Origin: Udeniomyces pyricola
Taxonomy: Eukaryota > Basidiomycota > Tremellomycetes > Cystofilobasidiales > Mrakiaceae
DNA: 64,000 bases
Reading direction: 5' to 3'
NCBI GenBank assembly: GCA_039545295.1
Contig: BCIK01000022.1
Span: 1-64,000, forward strand
Within the stretch, counting starts at the first letter, position 1. Every line of letters starts with the position of its first letter. This document shows, in pieces, positions 41,246 to 53,029 of the stretch. The position numbers and the translations under genes are program-made. The notes beneath the pieces are model-generated. The model ran no database searches and had not been told where the DNA came from. It saw nothing but the letters and a program-made list of their open reading frames with translations.

Positions 41246-43742
41246 TTAGATGCCCCCGTAAGCGTCCTCAGGATCGAATTGACTTGTGCGGTTACCCTGA
41301 GTCTGATGCTGAGGCTCAGGGTAGTGTGATTGCTGATGATTTTGATGTTCCATCGCTTGGTAAGTCGGGAGGCCACTGGACCCAATAGAGATTGAAGGGA
41401 AAGCATTTTCGCCGGCACCTCCGTATGCCGCCTGGGCAACCGGCTGAGGAATCGTAGGGAGCGCTCGAGGGACAACAGGAGGCGAAATGGCAGTCGCAGG
41501 GGAAGCGGATGAGCCGAGAGCCGAGATCGAGGCGTCTTGCTGCTGACCGAAGGACGATGGAATTGACGAGAACCGGGGGTCAAACGTGTGGGGCGGAAGG
41601 CTAAACGGTGACGGCTGAGGGGAGATCTGCGGCTGACTGGGATGAACGGCAGGAGCAGGAGCAGGAATAAAAGCTTGCTCCTGAGCAGCATATGATGCCT
41701 GATTGAAAGAATGAGGGTTCACGAGGGGTCGGCCAGTGGGACTAGGAGACGACGGGAGGAACTGTTGCTGGGCCTGCTGCTGCTGTTGACGCTGTTCCTG
41801 ATGAACATATTGCTGTTGATGGGCCATGGGCATGGCATATGCAGGCGAAGCGTAACCCGAAGTGGCTCGGCCAACGTCTTGGTACTCCTCGAAGGCTGCT
41901 TGAGGCGGCATCGAGTAGGCGGCGGGAGATTGAGGACCGGGCATAGGATAGAAGGACGGCATAGGAGGAACAGGAGAGAGCCTGCACCGATCGAGTAAAG
42001 ATGAAGCACATCGGTGTAAAAGGTTCAACGATCAGCTCTTTGTCACTGGTTTAGTGAACAACCTATCGCAGCTCAAAGGGAACGCACGATCCCCCGACGT
42101 TTGACCGACCGATGCCCGCGCGGCCACTCTCAATCATCGTTGGGGGCCTAGGACCGCCGTTCTCCCTGGTAAGTCCCTGACTGTGCCAGCTCCCCTGTCG
42201 TTCCATCATCTGCGGGGCTCCACTTGTAATGTCGTTATCGTTCAATTCGTGAGACGCAAAGTTGTCATTTGCGCCATAGTCCGGCGAGGAAGGGGCGTAA
42301 TCTCCAATGGCGTCTGATGGGCCAAACAAGAGACAGAAGCGGGGTGGTATGGCGGAGTGCAAAACGAGGCAAAAGCAGAAGAAGGGACGACGTGGCAGGG
42401 AAAAAAGGAAAAGACCAGACGGTGAGCAGGCCAAAGCGCATGGGCAAACATCGGGATGATAGTAAGGACGAACCCAGCGCTTGCTTGCGTCTCGTACGTC
42501 GGCTCTTGCGTCGGATGAAGAAGAAGATGACGAGAACTCCGATAAAGACAGCTAGCGCAGCTACAAGACCGGCAATCGAGCCAGTCGAAAGGCTGTTGGG
42601 CGAAAAGGGTTTAGGGGTCAGCGAGCTCTATAGATCGGATTCGATGAATACGCCTCATGAGCATGAAGGAGACGAGGACTCACGTTTCATCTTTTGAAGC
42701 GGCAGCGGTAACCGTCTTGGCCGTTGTCGAGGCTGAGGTTGTAGAGCTGACCTGTGAAGATTGAGCCACAGTCATGATAGTCGAGGTCTTTTGCTCTTCA
42801 GACGAAGACGACACGACTGCCAGCGTCGTGCTACTCTTGGTCGCCTCTGCGTTGGTGTAGACAGCGGTCACTTTGGATGTCGAGGACGATGTGACCTTTG
42901 CGACTCCTCCTGGCGGGGTGGTCGGAACGACGGACGAGGAACTTGTACTCGAGCTCTTGATCGAGCTGACAGAAGAGACAGATGATGAGGTCGTCGAGGC
43001 CTTGTTCACGCTGGCGGAGGTGACGGACGATTTGATGGAGGCGAGAACACTAGAGGCCTGGCATACACCACCCGATTAAGCAACAAGATACAAGACGCCA
43101 TAGTAAAGAATAATACAGGTCAGATCGGAGCCGTGTCGTCGGCGTTGAAACGTTGAAAGCCGCGCCTCGGACGAGAGCGAGATACACATGCTCACCGAAG
43201 TCGTAGCAGACTTGGCGACCGTTGCTGGCGTTGCGACAGCGACGGTGGTTGAGGCTGTTTCAAAGGTCGATCCAAAATCGATATACACATGTCGGGTTGG
43301 GAATGATCAATGCAGAGATCATTTGTGAGGAACAAGATCATGAAGAGGGAGAGCAGAAAGGATCGTGTCGTCAGCATGCATCTTCACAACCCCCTTCCGT
43401 GCTCGTTCTGGCTAGTCTGCCGCTACGGGCACCATGTAGACGTAGCGTTCTCAGATAGAAACTCTCATATGCTCTCGATGTGTTCGATGAGAGAATGGGG
43501 GGGGGGGGACTGAGCAACAAAAGCAAGTGCGCAGTCTGGGTTCCACGTCCAGGTAAGGCACACAGAGGGCGGCAAAGGCGTGCAAGGAGACCAAACTTGC
43601 CTGAGACGGGCGCTGTCGAGACGACAGAGGTTGCAGACTTGGGTGTCGTGACCACAGAGGGAGTGCCAGTGTAGCTGTATCTCTCGGCGAGCTTATGGTG
43701 TTGAACCTGTCGACGTTCCATACGAGCGGGGCCGTGTTGCAT
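41246..43742 (-). CDS. Ser/Thr-rich single-pass membrane protein (sensor-like)
   Basis: Not a family I can name. The start at 43742 gives MQHGPARMERRQVQHHK without an obvious signal peptide. A Ser/Thr/Val-rich ectodomain-like region of about 190 residues follows (ATPATVAKSATTS; SSTSKVTAVYTNAEATKSST) and would be heavily O-mannosylated. One membrane helix, GSIAGLVAALAVFIGVLVIF, is coded near 42535-42600 and is followed by the stop-transfer RRKSRRTRRKQA. The cytosolic tail has YGANDNFASHELND, a Pro/Gln-rich stretch with Gln runs (near 41765-41815), and ends in PEDAYGGI at 41246. This Mid2/Wsc-like layout suggests a cell-wall stress sensor or cortical marker (inference). The first intron (43255-43600) appears to use a GC donor (GCAAGT) and is long for this genome. 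Confidence 0.65.
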
Positions 43743-44231
43743 GTTGGATGGAAGATGGTAGGGGATATATGCAGGAGAGGGAGGGGCCGGGGGGGGGGGG
43801 GGGGCAAAAGCCAAAAGGAAAGTGAGAAGCAAGGGGGAGTCGGAAAGAATGTGGGGGTGTACGAGGAATTGAGCGAGTGTGGATTGTGAGAAGAAGAGAG
43901 AGACAAGTGAAGGGGGAAACGACAGGCAGGACCGATTGAGGCAAGGACGGGGAGGGGAAAGGAGACAAGTGGAATGGATATGTGGATGGAGAGAGTCACT
44001 ATTCAATCCAGGGGGGACTGAGATTGACCAAGAAGGGGGACGTGACAAGGCAGGAGGAGCGCGTTCGAGCAGGCACAAAGATACGACCTAAAAAAGCGCG
44101 ACGCGTCGTGTTTTGCTTTCTTCTTCATCTTTTTTCCTTCTTTTTCTTTTGCATCATTTCACTTCTTTTTTTTTTCTTTTGCGTCCCATCCTGATTTGCA
44201 TCCATTAGAAACCATTTCCATACTCTCATTA
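43743..44231. promoter_or_regulatory. Upstream region of Ser/Thr-rich membrane protein gene
   Basis: Between two minus-strand genes. A 16-base G run lies at 43789-43804, about 50 bases upstream of the ATG, so the minus strand is C-rich as in other leaders here. Long T-rich stretches at 44110-44185 adjoin the 3' end of the aspartyl-tRNA synthetase gene. No gene is seen. Confidence 0.4.
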
Positions 44232-47200
44232 TCACATCTTTGTCCGACTTGCTTCAACCAATCCGTATTCGTCCAGCTGCCCATCCGGGAGTGTGTTGGG
44301 CGAGCGAAACACGGGATCCACACCTGAATTCATTTTCGGGAAAGCGATCACATCCTTGATCGAACAAGTCTCGCACAAGATTGATACGAGTCGATCAAAG
44401 CCTGTGGATTGATACATGAAAGAGAGCGCTCAGCATACATCGACTGTGACCGCGTCAAATTTCAGGGCGAGATGAACGACGAACCTAAAGCCATTCCTCC
44501 ATGCGGCGGCGCACCGAACGACAGCGCCTTCAGAAGGTGAGCGAACCGAGCTACTTCATCGTCCGTGAGCTGGAGGGAGGCAACACAACATCAATTCGGC
44601 TTCTTCAGACGCGTGTTAGTCGAGTGGGCGTCCGCGCTGAAGCCCACTCACCTTGAGAACCTCGCGCATGATCCATTCCTGCAACCTTGCGTCGTGAATT
44701 CGAACGCTTCCACCTCCAACCTCCATGCCGTTGAGGACGAGGTCGTAGTGCTGACCTCGCACACCCTGCACTTTGCCCATCTTGAGAGCAGCTAAATCCG
44801 AGGAAACGGGGGCGGTGAACGGGTGGTGCGTCGCTGAATAACGGCCATGAGCAAGGATGTCTTTGTCCTCATCAGAGAGGGTAAAAAGAGGAAACTCGGT
44901 GATCCAGAGGAAGTGGGGCGCTGCGGGGAGGGTGAGAAGGCCTGTGCAGAAATCACCGTTGATGGAAATATACAGTCGTTCAGTGGCAATACGAACGGAT
45001 GTTGCCGGCATAAGTCGCAAGGAATGGGGGAGGCAAGGAGATAGGCGATTACCTCGGTTGACAGCAACTGTCATCAGTTGAAGACGCAACCGTCCTAGAG
45101 GCGTCGATCCCCCCTGAACAGAGTATGTGAACTGGATGAGCACACTCCCACACATCATCTGTGAACAGCTCATGGACTGCATGGTTTACTCACGTCGAGG
45201 TAACTGTTCCTCTGGCCTAACCAGATGATTTCTCCCTTCGTCAGTCCAAGACTTGTCGCAAGTCGTCCCTCGCATGATATATCGAGGCCAGGAACAACGG
45301 TTGACTGCATGCGGGAGCCGATTTTGAGGAGTTCGACCTGGATAGGGCACAAATCCAAAAGGTTCTTCAAAGACCATTTTTGAGACACGGTGAGATGGAG
45401 TTGCACTCACCTCCGGAGGGATGTCTGCCTTTGATACGAGTTCCTTTGGTCCAAAGCTGGAAGGCTGGACGAGAAAGTCGACCTTTAACGAGCAGCCGGC
45501 AAGCAGGCCGCGCGCTTGCTCGGTAAGAAACGGCTCCAGAGATTGACACTGAAGCAAAAGGTCAGGCTTGATAACGGCGATTGAACTATTTTGAGGTATG
45601 ATGCGAACGATCGGCGTACCTCGAGACCGAAGCGCACATCCGGCTTGTCACTGCCAAACTAGGGGAAGTTCAAAACCAACAGGAACCTCGAGTCAATCAC
45701 GTGACAGCGCGAAGGAAAGTCAACATGAATTCGAAGGACTGACCCGCTCCATAGCCTCTAAATAGCTCATGACTTTGAATTCGCCTTCCTTCCCGAGCAC
45801 ATCGATTCCAGCAACCTCATTCCAGATCCTCCCCATCAATCCTTCAACGACTCGCCTGATCTCTTGCCCACCGATAGGCCAATTACCTCTATAAGATCCG
45901 TCTGACAGGTGCTCAGCTCCACCCGAGATGAAACCCATCTCCAGGTCAATTTGAGTGAATTCTGGCTGACGATCCTTCCGTCCACCCTCATCCCGAAAGC
46001 ATTTAGCGATTTGGAAGTACTTGTCGGTCAGGCCCGAGGCAATGATGAGCTGTTTGGGCTGTTGAGGGCTCTGTGGAAGAGCGTAGAATTTAGGTGGTGA
46101 TATCGTCGGGTTAGACGAGGAGGGTGAATGTGCCGGGGTAAGAGAGGTGGCAGGCATGGAAGAAAGGAGCGCATCACTGAGGAGAGTCGAAGTTGAGGGC
46201 ATGGGAAGTGGCGATGATGTACAGATTCGCGTGGGAACAAGGTATTCACGTGCACCCTCAGGGGATGATTGTAGTAACATCGGGGTCTCAATCTCAGTGA
46301 AGTCTGGGCAAGACAAGAATCAATGAGCAATGCGTTCACGATGTACGCGTCGACGACGCGAGGCGACCTCACTCACCCAGGGCATGGAAGTACTGCCTGA
46401 CGATATGCGCGACTTTGCTTCGTTTACGAATGTTCTGAGCAAGTTCTTTACGTCGAAGATCCAAGAATCGGTTCTCGGCTCGTAGGTCCTCATTGGCCTT
46501 GTGAGCACGAAAACAAAGATAGCCGAGTGACTGCGCCGTCAGTCGCAACTCTGCCGAGTATTCTGGTGAGGATCGTGCTGCCCAACCTGACTCGACTCAC
46601 GAGGTGCTTCAAATCATTGGGCCTGAACGGGAGCTCTTTGTTGGCTGCGTTGAGAAGAATCCATTTATCCACCTTGATCTCGAGGTCGGGTAGAACGTGA
46701 ACTTCGTGTTCCGACTGAGCCGACTGGTTCTTCGAGGGAGGCTTGGAAGCGAGCGTGCCGGAGACGAGGATGACAGATTCGACCGGTACGTCGAGGATGG
46801 ATGGGATACGGATCTGGGATGAGGCGGTGTGAGACGTGCACATGGCCGAGGAGTGAGGACCAAGAACAACTTGGATTGCCGATGATTCGTGGTCAAGTAA
46901 GGTATGAAAGGAGATATCGGCCCTTCCTTTTCTGTATTCGAGGCAGGAAGGCTTGAAGTCAGTATGTTTCCAAGTCAGACAGTGTTCCGTCAGTCAGGGT
47001 AATACATACCTCGTTGTGAGTAACCAGCCGGCGACGACGACTTGTTGGCCAACGAGATCGCTTGTGAGTTCGCTTATGGCATGTGTACGACTAGGGAAAG
47101 AACCTAACCAAGAAAGTTGTGTATCAAACGATCGTCCATGCGATCAGAGAAGCTACTATGGCAAAGACTGTATAGATGGCTGGCGTAGAAAGATCGGCTA

Positions 47201-47424
47201 CCGAGATGTGGTTCAAGACCGAGCTGGGCTATGCTGTCATGGGGATAAGGTCGAACGAAAGTGGGATCGGTGGGGCGACTAGAGCTGGAATTGAATCTAA
47301 CGAATTGAGCAGGTCGCCAGATCGGGAAGGAAGGGGAGTGGAGCTGGGAGCGGCAGCAGATTGGAGTACGTTGGAGAGGTCGGAGAGATTTGGAAATGAT
47401 GTATGTAGGGGAACGCAGATACAT
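44232..47424 (-). CDS. MSD1: Mitochondrial aspartyl-tRNA synthetase
   Basis: Class II enzyme that charges tRNA-Asp in mitochondria. The start at 47424 opens a basic leader without early acidic residues ([19 protein letters not shown]), a probable import signal. An exon at about 46998-47090 gives the OB-fold start [20 protein letters not shown]. Further exons give [20 protein letters not shown] and the motif 1 region [40 protein letters not shown] follows with [20 protein letters not shown] (motif 2, the bacterial/mitochondrial AspRS type). The last exons carry [14 protein letters not shown] (motif 3) and IAFPKMNSG, ending SRTKM at 44232. An insertion between motif 1 and 2 ([17 protein letters not shown]) is Ser/Pro-rich. 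Around ten exons. The gene is divergent from NPT1 across 458 bases. Confidence 0.92.
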
Positions 47425-47882
47425 GTTGGTGACCGTACAGCAGCCTGTATGCGGTTTGAAGTTGCAGACTAAAGGGTTGAATTAACAATTAGCCGGTTGA
47501 TGGATGATATATGTCGATTGCTGGGTCCGCGCGCGTGTTCCAATATTCCACCCTTGATATTACGTATATGGTTACATAACTCATCAAGGTCAACGAAACA
47601 TTACATACATAGTACATATACATAATGAAGTACAACATACATACAACGTTGCGTAATGATGAGGAATGACGTAATGACTGCCGCGGCCGGGCGCGACGCG
47701 CGGACGACGTCGATTCTGTCTGGCGCGTCTGGGCTGAGGTGTGTAATCATTAATCGAGTGCTATCGTACTCGCGTACTCGTCGTCCGTAGTCATTTTTCA
47801 GGCCTCTCGCGATAGCTACCAGCAGCACCTCTCCCATCTACTCGACCCTCGCCAGCTTTCTACAAACCTCCGAGTCCTCGTC
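47425..47882. promoter_or_regulatory. Divergent promoter, MSD1 / NPT1
   Basis: Shared upstream space of two divergent genes. It contains ACATACATAGTACATATACATAA and related TACATA repeats (about 47600-47645) and CG-rich words (47682-47710). No gene is visible. Confidence 0.45.
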
Positions 47883-50288
47883 ATGTCCACCAAATCCATC
47901 TTCGTTCCATCCATATTGGACACCGATCTCTACAAGGTACGCAACCCCCTCCCCCCTCTGTCGAGTTTTCAAAGATTGAGATCGTAATGACCAACCGTTT
48001 CTTTCCACCCTCCAATCTCTCAAATGATCTACCGGATACGATATTTTCCTTGCTTGTCTTTGAAAGCTGACGATGCAGCAAGCAGTCCTTCATCATTTTC
48101 CTAATAACCGTGTTCAGTACAAGTTCTACAACCGTCGGCCCGAGAACAAATTCACTCGTCCCGCCTTTGACGCGCTCCAAATAGCTATCAAACGTCAGCC
48201 CCATCTCGTCTGTCTCAATCCTTCTTATTGATTGGCTTGCTACAATTTTGACCTTCATCTGGGTCTTGCCCGTTTCTTGCCCAACTAAACAGAACTCGCA
48301 TCGCTTTCGCTTACCGCGGGCGAACGCGTCTGGCTCGAGTCCAGGTGTCCATACTTTACCGAGCGATACCTCGATTACCTTGCGTCCCTTCGCCTCGATC
48401 CCCAGGAACAGGTCGTTGTCGAATTCGTGCCGACAGGTCGGAACGAGGCAGGAGAACAACTTGGTGATCTCGAATTGCTCGTCAAGGGAACCTGGCTCGA
48501 GTGTATCTTGTATGAGGTGAGAAACCGATGATTTTAGTAGGTGAAGACTAGTGCTTGAGCTTTGTCAAGGACGACGGGACAAACTGCTGAACCCTCAACT
48601 ATATTTCGATACTGCTCTTCTTTAGGTCCCCCTGATGGCACTCATCAGCGAGACATACTTCGCTCACGTCGATACAGATTGGTCGATAGGTACGCATTGC
48701 GCGTGCTGTCCTGTACTCATGCCGAGGAATCTTGTGTAGTACTAACCTTTCTACCCGCCCCATCCATCACTTGTATCTTCAGAAACATCCAAGCAGGATG
48801 CTAAAGAGAAGGCCAAGAAATACATCTCTCAATCCATAGCGTTCGCTGAATTCGGAAGTGAGTGATGTTACCTTGCGCCGATCCTGACCGATATTGCCTG
48901 CCTTGACATATCGCTGATATGTTCCATGGTTCGCGATAGCTCGACGTAGACGCTCGTACCATGTTCATGACATTGTTATAGAAGGACTCATAGAAGCTCA
49001 CCAGGAAATGCTCGGCACCGATGGGTCCAAACGGGGTGGGCGCTTGGCAGGAACATCAAACGTCCATTTCGCTCAAAAGTACAACCTCGCGCCTGTCGGG
49101 ACGATTGCACATGAGTGGACGATGGGTATCGCCGCTCTCAAGGGCTACGGCCGAGCCAACGCAAACGCCTTGGATCTCTGGGAGCAAGGTCAGTATGTCC
49201 GCTCTCCCTACGGTGAAACACGAGTCATATCGAACTCACCGGATGCATGGTTGTTTGTCCTTGGTTTGCCTAGTATACCCACCATCTCCGACGTCCCCCC
49301 TGCACATCGCTCTTACCGACACTTTCTCTACTGCGCAGTTTCTCGATCCTTCTACATTCACTCTCGAGCGAGCACGCGCATGGAAGGGGCTGCGTCAGGA
49401 TTCTGGCGATCCGTTCATTTACGCCAAGACGGCCGTCCAGGCATATCACTCGCTTGGTATCGACCCAGCTCAGGAGGGCAAAGTGCTCGTTTTCAGTGAT
49501 GGGCTCAACGATGAGATGCCAGCACGAATCAAACAGGTTTGACTTTGTGTCTTATAAGAGGAGAAGTCAAGGAGCAGACTCTGGAGTGTCCGTGTCACGT
49601 TTGACTAAATCCGTTTCTTTCTTCTCTCTCGATTCTATCTGATAGAACTGTGATGAACTTGGAATCCTTGCTTCGTTTGGTATCGGCACGCATCTGACCA
49701 ATGACTTTGTCTCGAAAATCGATCCTTCGAAAAGAAGCCAAGCGCTCAACATTGTATGTGCATGTCCAGTTGTTTCCTCTTTATGAACCGCACACTGATA
49801 TATAGACTATATTCTTCGCTACTTATCCTTCATAGGTTATCAAGCTCAGCGTCATTGATGGAATGGATTGCGTCAAGATCAGTGTCAGTTTCAACTCGTC
49901 ATGTTACTTGCTGCTATATATATATTATACATATATGTCTATGCACTGCCATGTTATGCACTTGATCTTCTGACCTTTGCTTTTGCCTCAATTATGATCA
50001 GGACGAGCTCAGCAAGGTCAGGCCAGTTTGCTTTCTCTAATGATACTGGGAACAGAATGCTGTTTGCCCTTTATATTCTTTTTCCTTTTTTTTTCTTTTT
50101 TTTCTTGCTAACTGACCGTCCCTGCCCCACCCCCTCACGTTTGCCCGCCTTTCTGGCCTCGGACAAGCTAAACTGACGCTACTTCTCTTCGCTCCCGCAC
50201 CTGTATGCGCCCCTGCTTCCCTTGTTAGAATACGGGAAATCCTGAGACGATCGCTCTGGTTAAGGAGGAGCTTCAGCTGATCAAGTAG
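47883..50288 (+). CDS. NPT1: Nicotinate phosphoribosyltransferase
   Basis: Converts nicotinate plus PRPP to nicotinate mononucleotide, the entry step of NAD salvage. The start at 47883 gives MSTKSIFVPSILDTDLYK. The next exon gives LTMQQAVLHHFPNNRVQYKF, then LALTAGERVWLESRCPYFTE and LVKGTWLECILYEVPLMALI. Later come SNVHFAQKYNLAPVGTIAHE, with the His that is phosphorylated in this family, and DTFSTAQFLDP followed by WKGLRQDSGDP, the phosphate-binding loop region. KVLVFSDGLNDEMPARIKQ, LASFGIGTHLTNDF and IKLSVIDGMDCVKISDELSK follow, and the last exon ends EELQLIK at 50288. About twelve exons with tiny introns. All major motifs are present. Confidence 0.95.
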
Positions 50289-50603
50289 CTGGCCGAGGTC
50301 GATTCTTGTTCTATCATCCGTTCCTGGCAGAGTTCGCTGCAGAAGCTTGAATTTCCCTCCATGTACATTCAACTGTCATTTCTGACTCCAGATGAGCTAG
50401 TTGAGTCATATATAAATCGTGGTCAATGAGATGAAAACAGGTTTCAAGCATCATGAAATCTCTATCGAACGTGTTGGGGGGGGGGGGGCAGCCAGCGAGC
50501 TAGCGCACTAGCTCTCCTCGACCTATGACTCTCTCTCTACTCCCTCTGCATGCATCTGCGAATTTCTTTGAAGCTCCCGACAAAAAGCGACTTGATCAAC
50601 AAG
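50289..50603. other. Convergent 3' spacer with G run
   Basis: The spacer lies between the NPT1 and riboflavin kinase stops. A 13-base G run lies at 50476-50488, followed by GCAGCCAGCGAGCTAGCGC. No gene is visible. Confidence 0.5.
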
Positions 50604-51884
50604 CTAAGAGCTGGCAGGTAGGACCTCCTCCCCCAGTGGACTTCTGCCAAGCACCGTCTTGCTCACGCGTGGCACCTCATCCGTTGCTGGCGTCGGTCCG
50701 TTCCCGTTGGAATGCATTTCCGGCAGGTGAAGAAACTCTGACTTTTTGAGGGCGACGTACGCAGGTCGGGCGAGGGAATTGAGAGCGACTTGCTTGTCTG
50801 TATTGATGTCATCGATGAGAGCCTCTGTGGGTGTTGAATATATGTGCAGACAGCATCAGAATCACGCTCTTACATCAGCTGCTGCTTCTTGGTTCAACAG
50901 TGGAGCGAAAGAAAGCAGCCAGCGGGGCACGACGAGTACGATGATGAGAAAACGAACCTTTGGAGATGTAATTGAGTTCTGGACGGATATAGCCGGCTAC
51001 GATAACGAGAATCTCGTGCGAATAGAAATCCGAGGCATACTGGACACGTCGATAAGGATGGACACATGGGTTTATCAGTACAAGTCATTGCGTGGGACAA
51101 AAACGGCAAAAACGGGAGAAGCCGAAACCCCAAGGAACGATCGAGTTCGCGACGAACTTCGTGCATGACATGGACCTCCTACACGTCAAAAACAGTGAGG
51201 AAAGAGAGAGCTCAGTCAGCTCCAACTAGAATGGCCATGTCTCTACGGGTTATCGCCCCTGTCTGATGAGCCGATAGGAAGGACTGACGGCGGTCAAACG
51301 TTCGTTCTTGTAGTAAGGATTCCAGCCAACACTCATGACCATGGGATGAACCTGACAATCGATATCCTCGAGCCTCGTCGCGGGTGTGGAGAGACCGTCT
51401 TTGGAGGCACCGCTAGTTGGGTGAGCGACGACACGAGCGTAGCCGTAGTAAACTCCGCGAAGCGAGAGTGAGGTAAGGGGCAGAATCGATTCATCGGGCA
51501 AGTTGGCTGGCAAGTGAAGAAGTGTGGGAAGCAGAAGAAAGGGCGATCGTTATGTAAGCATGGTGAACGAACCCCCACGAATCTGCCGGAGTGGTCGGTT
51601 TGGGGGAAGGGGGTGTTGAAGGACAGGCAAGGTTTCGCCATGCGAGAAGAGCCAAGCAGAACGACGTTGCAGGGCGAGGAAGAACTATCGAACAGACCGG
51701 TTGGTATACCGAGCTCTTTGCTACCCCGACCGAAGCCCTTTTGGACGCAGCCGCGAAGGAAGAGAGGGTACGGTGTGCTGGGTGATTCTGGGCCGACGAT
51801 GAGCGGTCGATCGGAGCGAAGGAGCGGGGCAGTGGGAGCGTCCTCGGGGGCTTTTTGAGCTTGTTGAGGGGTGAGACCAGACAT
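50604..51884 (-). CDS. FMN1: Riboflavin kinase
   Basis: Phosphorylates riboflavin to FMN with ATP. The start at 51884 ([15 protein letters not shown]) precedes [20 protein letters not shown] and LGIPT, joined by an intron to ANLPDESI. Together these form the nucleotide-binding motif G-R-G-S-K-x-L-G-x-P-T-A-N. Next come [31 protein letters not shown] (catalytic region), [26 protein letters not shown] and [20 protein letters not shown] with PAYVALK. About 40 extra residues ([11 protein letters not shown], then [12 protein letters not shown]) follow where the yeast enzyme ends, to the stop at 50604. An in-frame ATG at 52046, with no stop between, could add 54 residues lacking any Asp or Glu; yeast Fmn1 is partly mitochondrial. 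Six exons or so. Confidence 0.92.
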
Positions 51885-52492
51885 GGATGGGGTGCGATGA
51901 TAGAGGATGGGCTGGAAGATGAGTTGGGACGACAATTGGGGTGTGAGCGATGGGAAAGAAGCGATGGTCGATGGGTTTGGATGGCCGGTGATGATGATCT
52001 GATGAGGTGATGTCGGTGGGATATGAGGCGAATTGCATACACCCATGATTGCCCATGATTACGGCCTCGGTCAGAGGGAGACATTGGATGAGCTCCGCGG
52101 CGTTGGACTTGTTTTCGTTCTTTGCTTTTCTCGTTAATATATTAGATATCGCTTGTTCTTCTTTTTCTTCCCTCTCGCCCGGTTATCATCACATCCGGCT
52201 CATGAACTCTTGACAATGGTAGATGATGATTGCCATGAAATGTGTGGCTGAATAGTCGGAGCTGTATATGCACAAGTGGCAAATATATATATACTGTATT
52301 TTACATAATTCATGGCAAAAGCGCTGGTTAAACCTCCTTTTACACGCCAGCCGTTGCAACCTTAGTAGTCCGAATCCATAATATAACCATCCATCCATCC
52401 ATCCCTATACACGCTCGAACACACACACACACACACCCGCTTTTCGTTCTCAACCCAATCCAATCCCCACACCCTTCCATCCACACGCCCAC
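51885..52492. promoter_or_regulatory. Divergent region, FMN1 / RPA14-like ORF
   Basis: Upstream space of two divergent genes. It contains AT-rich words (AATATATATATACTG, about 52280-52294), a CCAT repeat at 52387-52404 and an AC repeat at 52419-52437, both within about 110 bases of the small ORF's ATG. The FMN1 side includes an in-frame extension up to 52046. Confidence 0.45.
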
Positions 52493-52717
52493 ATGTCGTC
52501 CACCGCTCTCTCACCTCCTCTGCGTATCATCGTCAACTCTTCCACCCCCATCTCTCCAGCCGATACCCAACTCCACCTCGCCGCCTTCCTCGAGGGATAC
52601 AAGGCTCGCGCCAACGACACCGAGGGTGCCACCGGTAGGGGCGACATGGAGGGTGGTCTTCTTCAAAAGCTCGTCCATGGACTCAAGCAAGAGACCAGCC
52701 CGACCAACCTCAAGTAA
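52493..52717 (+). CDS. Small protein, possible RNA polymerase I subunit A14
   Basis: A single-exon ORF of 74 codons. Its upstream leader (CAATCCAATCCCCACACCC..CACATG) looks like other leaders in this window. The sequence has RIIVNSSTPISPADTQLHLA with AFLEGYKARANDTEG, then GGLLQKLVHGLKQE. The order of a beta strand, an acidic helix containing FLE, a variable loop and a basic LxxL helix recalls yeast Rpa14 (IHATQLPQHVSTDEVLQFLE, then SQLKRI). Rpa14 pairs with Rpa43 in the Pol I stalk. The resemblance is weak and from memory; the protein is shorter than yeast Rpa14 (137 residues). It faces RPB12 across a poly(C) spacer. It could also be an unrelated small protein. Confidence 0.5.
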   Translation: MSSTALSPPLRIIVNSSTPISPADTQLHLAAFLEGYKARANDTEGATGRGDMEGGLLQKLVHGLKQETSPTNLK

Positions 52718-52959
52718 TCTTACCCGGCCCCTCAGCAAGCCGACCATGCGTGCCCACCTCGCGGCTGGCCGGCCAAATTTGGACTCACGATTCGAGACAT
52801 GACCACGATACAAGTACGCTCTCCCCCCCCCCCTCCGACCTCTTATCAGCCCTGCAAAGGTCATCGGCACACTTGGCTGACTGTCTGTCTACCCTGTGTC
52901 TCTCAGTTCACGAATGAAACGACCCTTCGCCTTTTCTCAAGAAGCCCTTCGCCTTCTCC

Positions 52960-52994
<35 letters not shown>

Positions 52995-52997
52995 ACT

Positions 52998-53029
<32 letters not shown>

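Noticed and set aside
43743..44078. Upstream extension of the Ser/Thr-rich membrane protein to give a signal peptide
   Set aside because: A hydrophobic Pro/Leu stretch is in frame, but there is no ATG before it in that frame.
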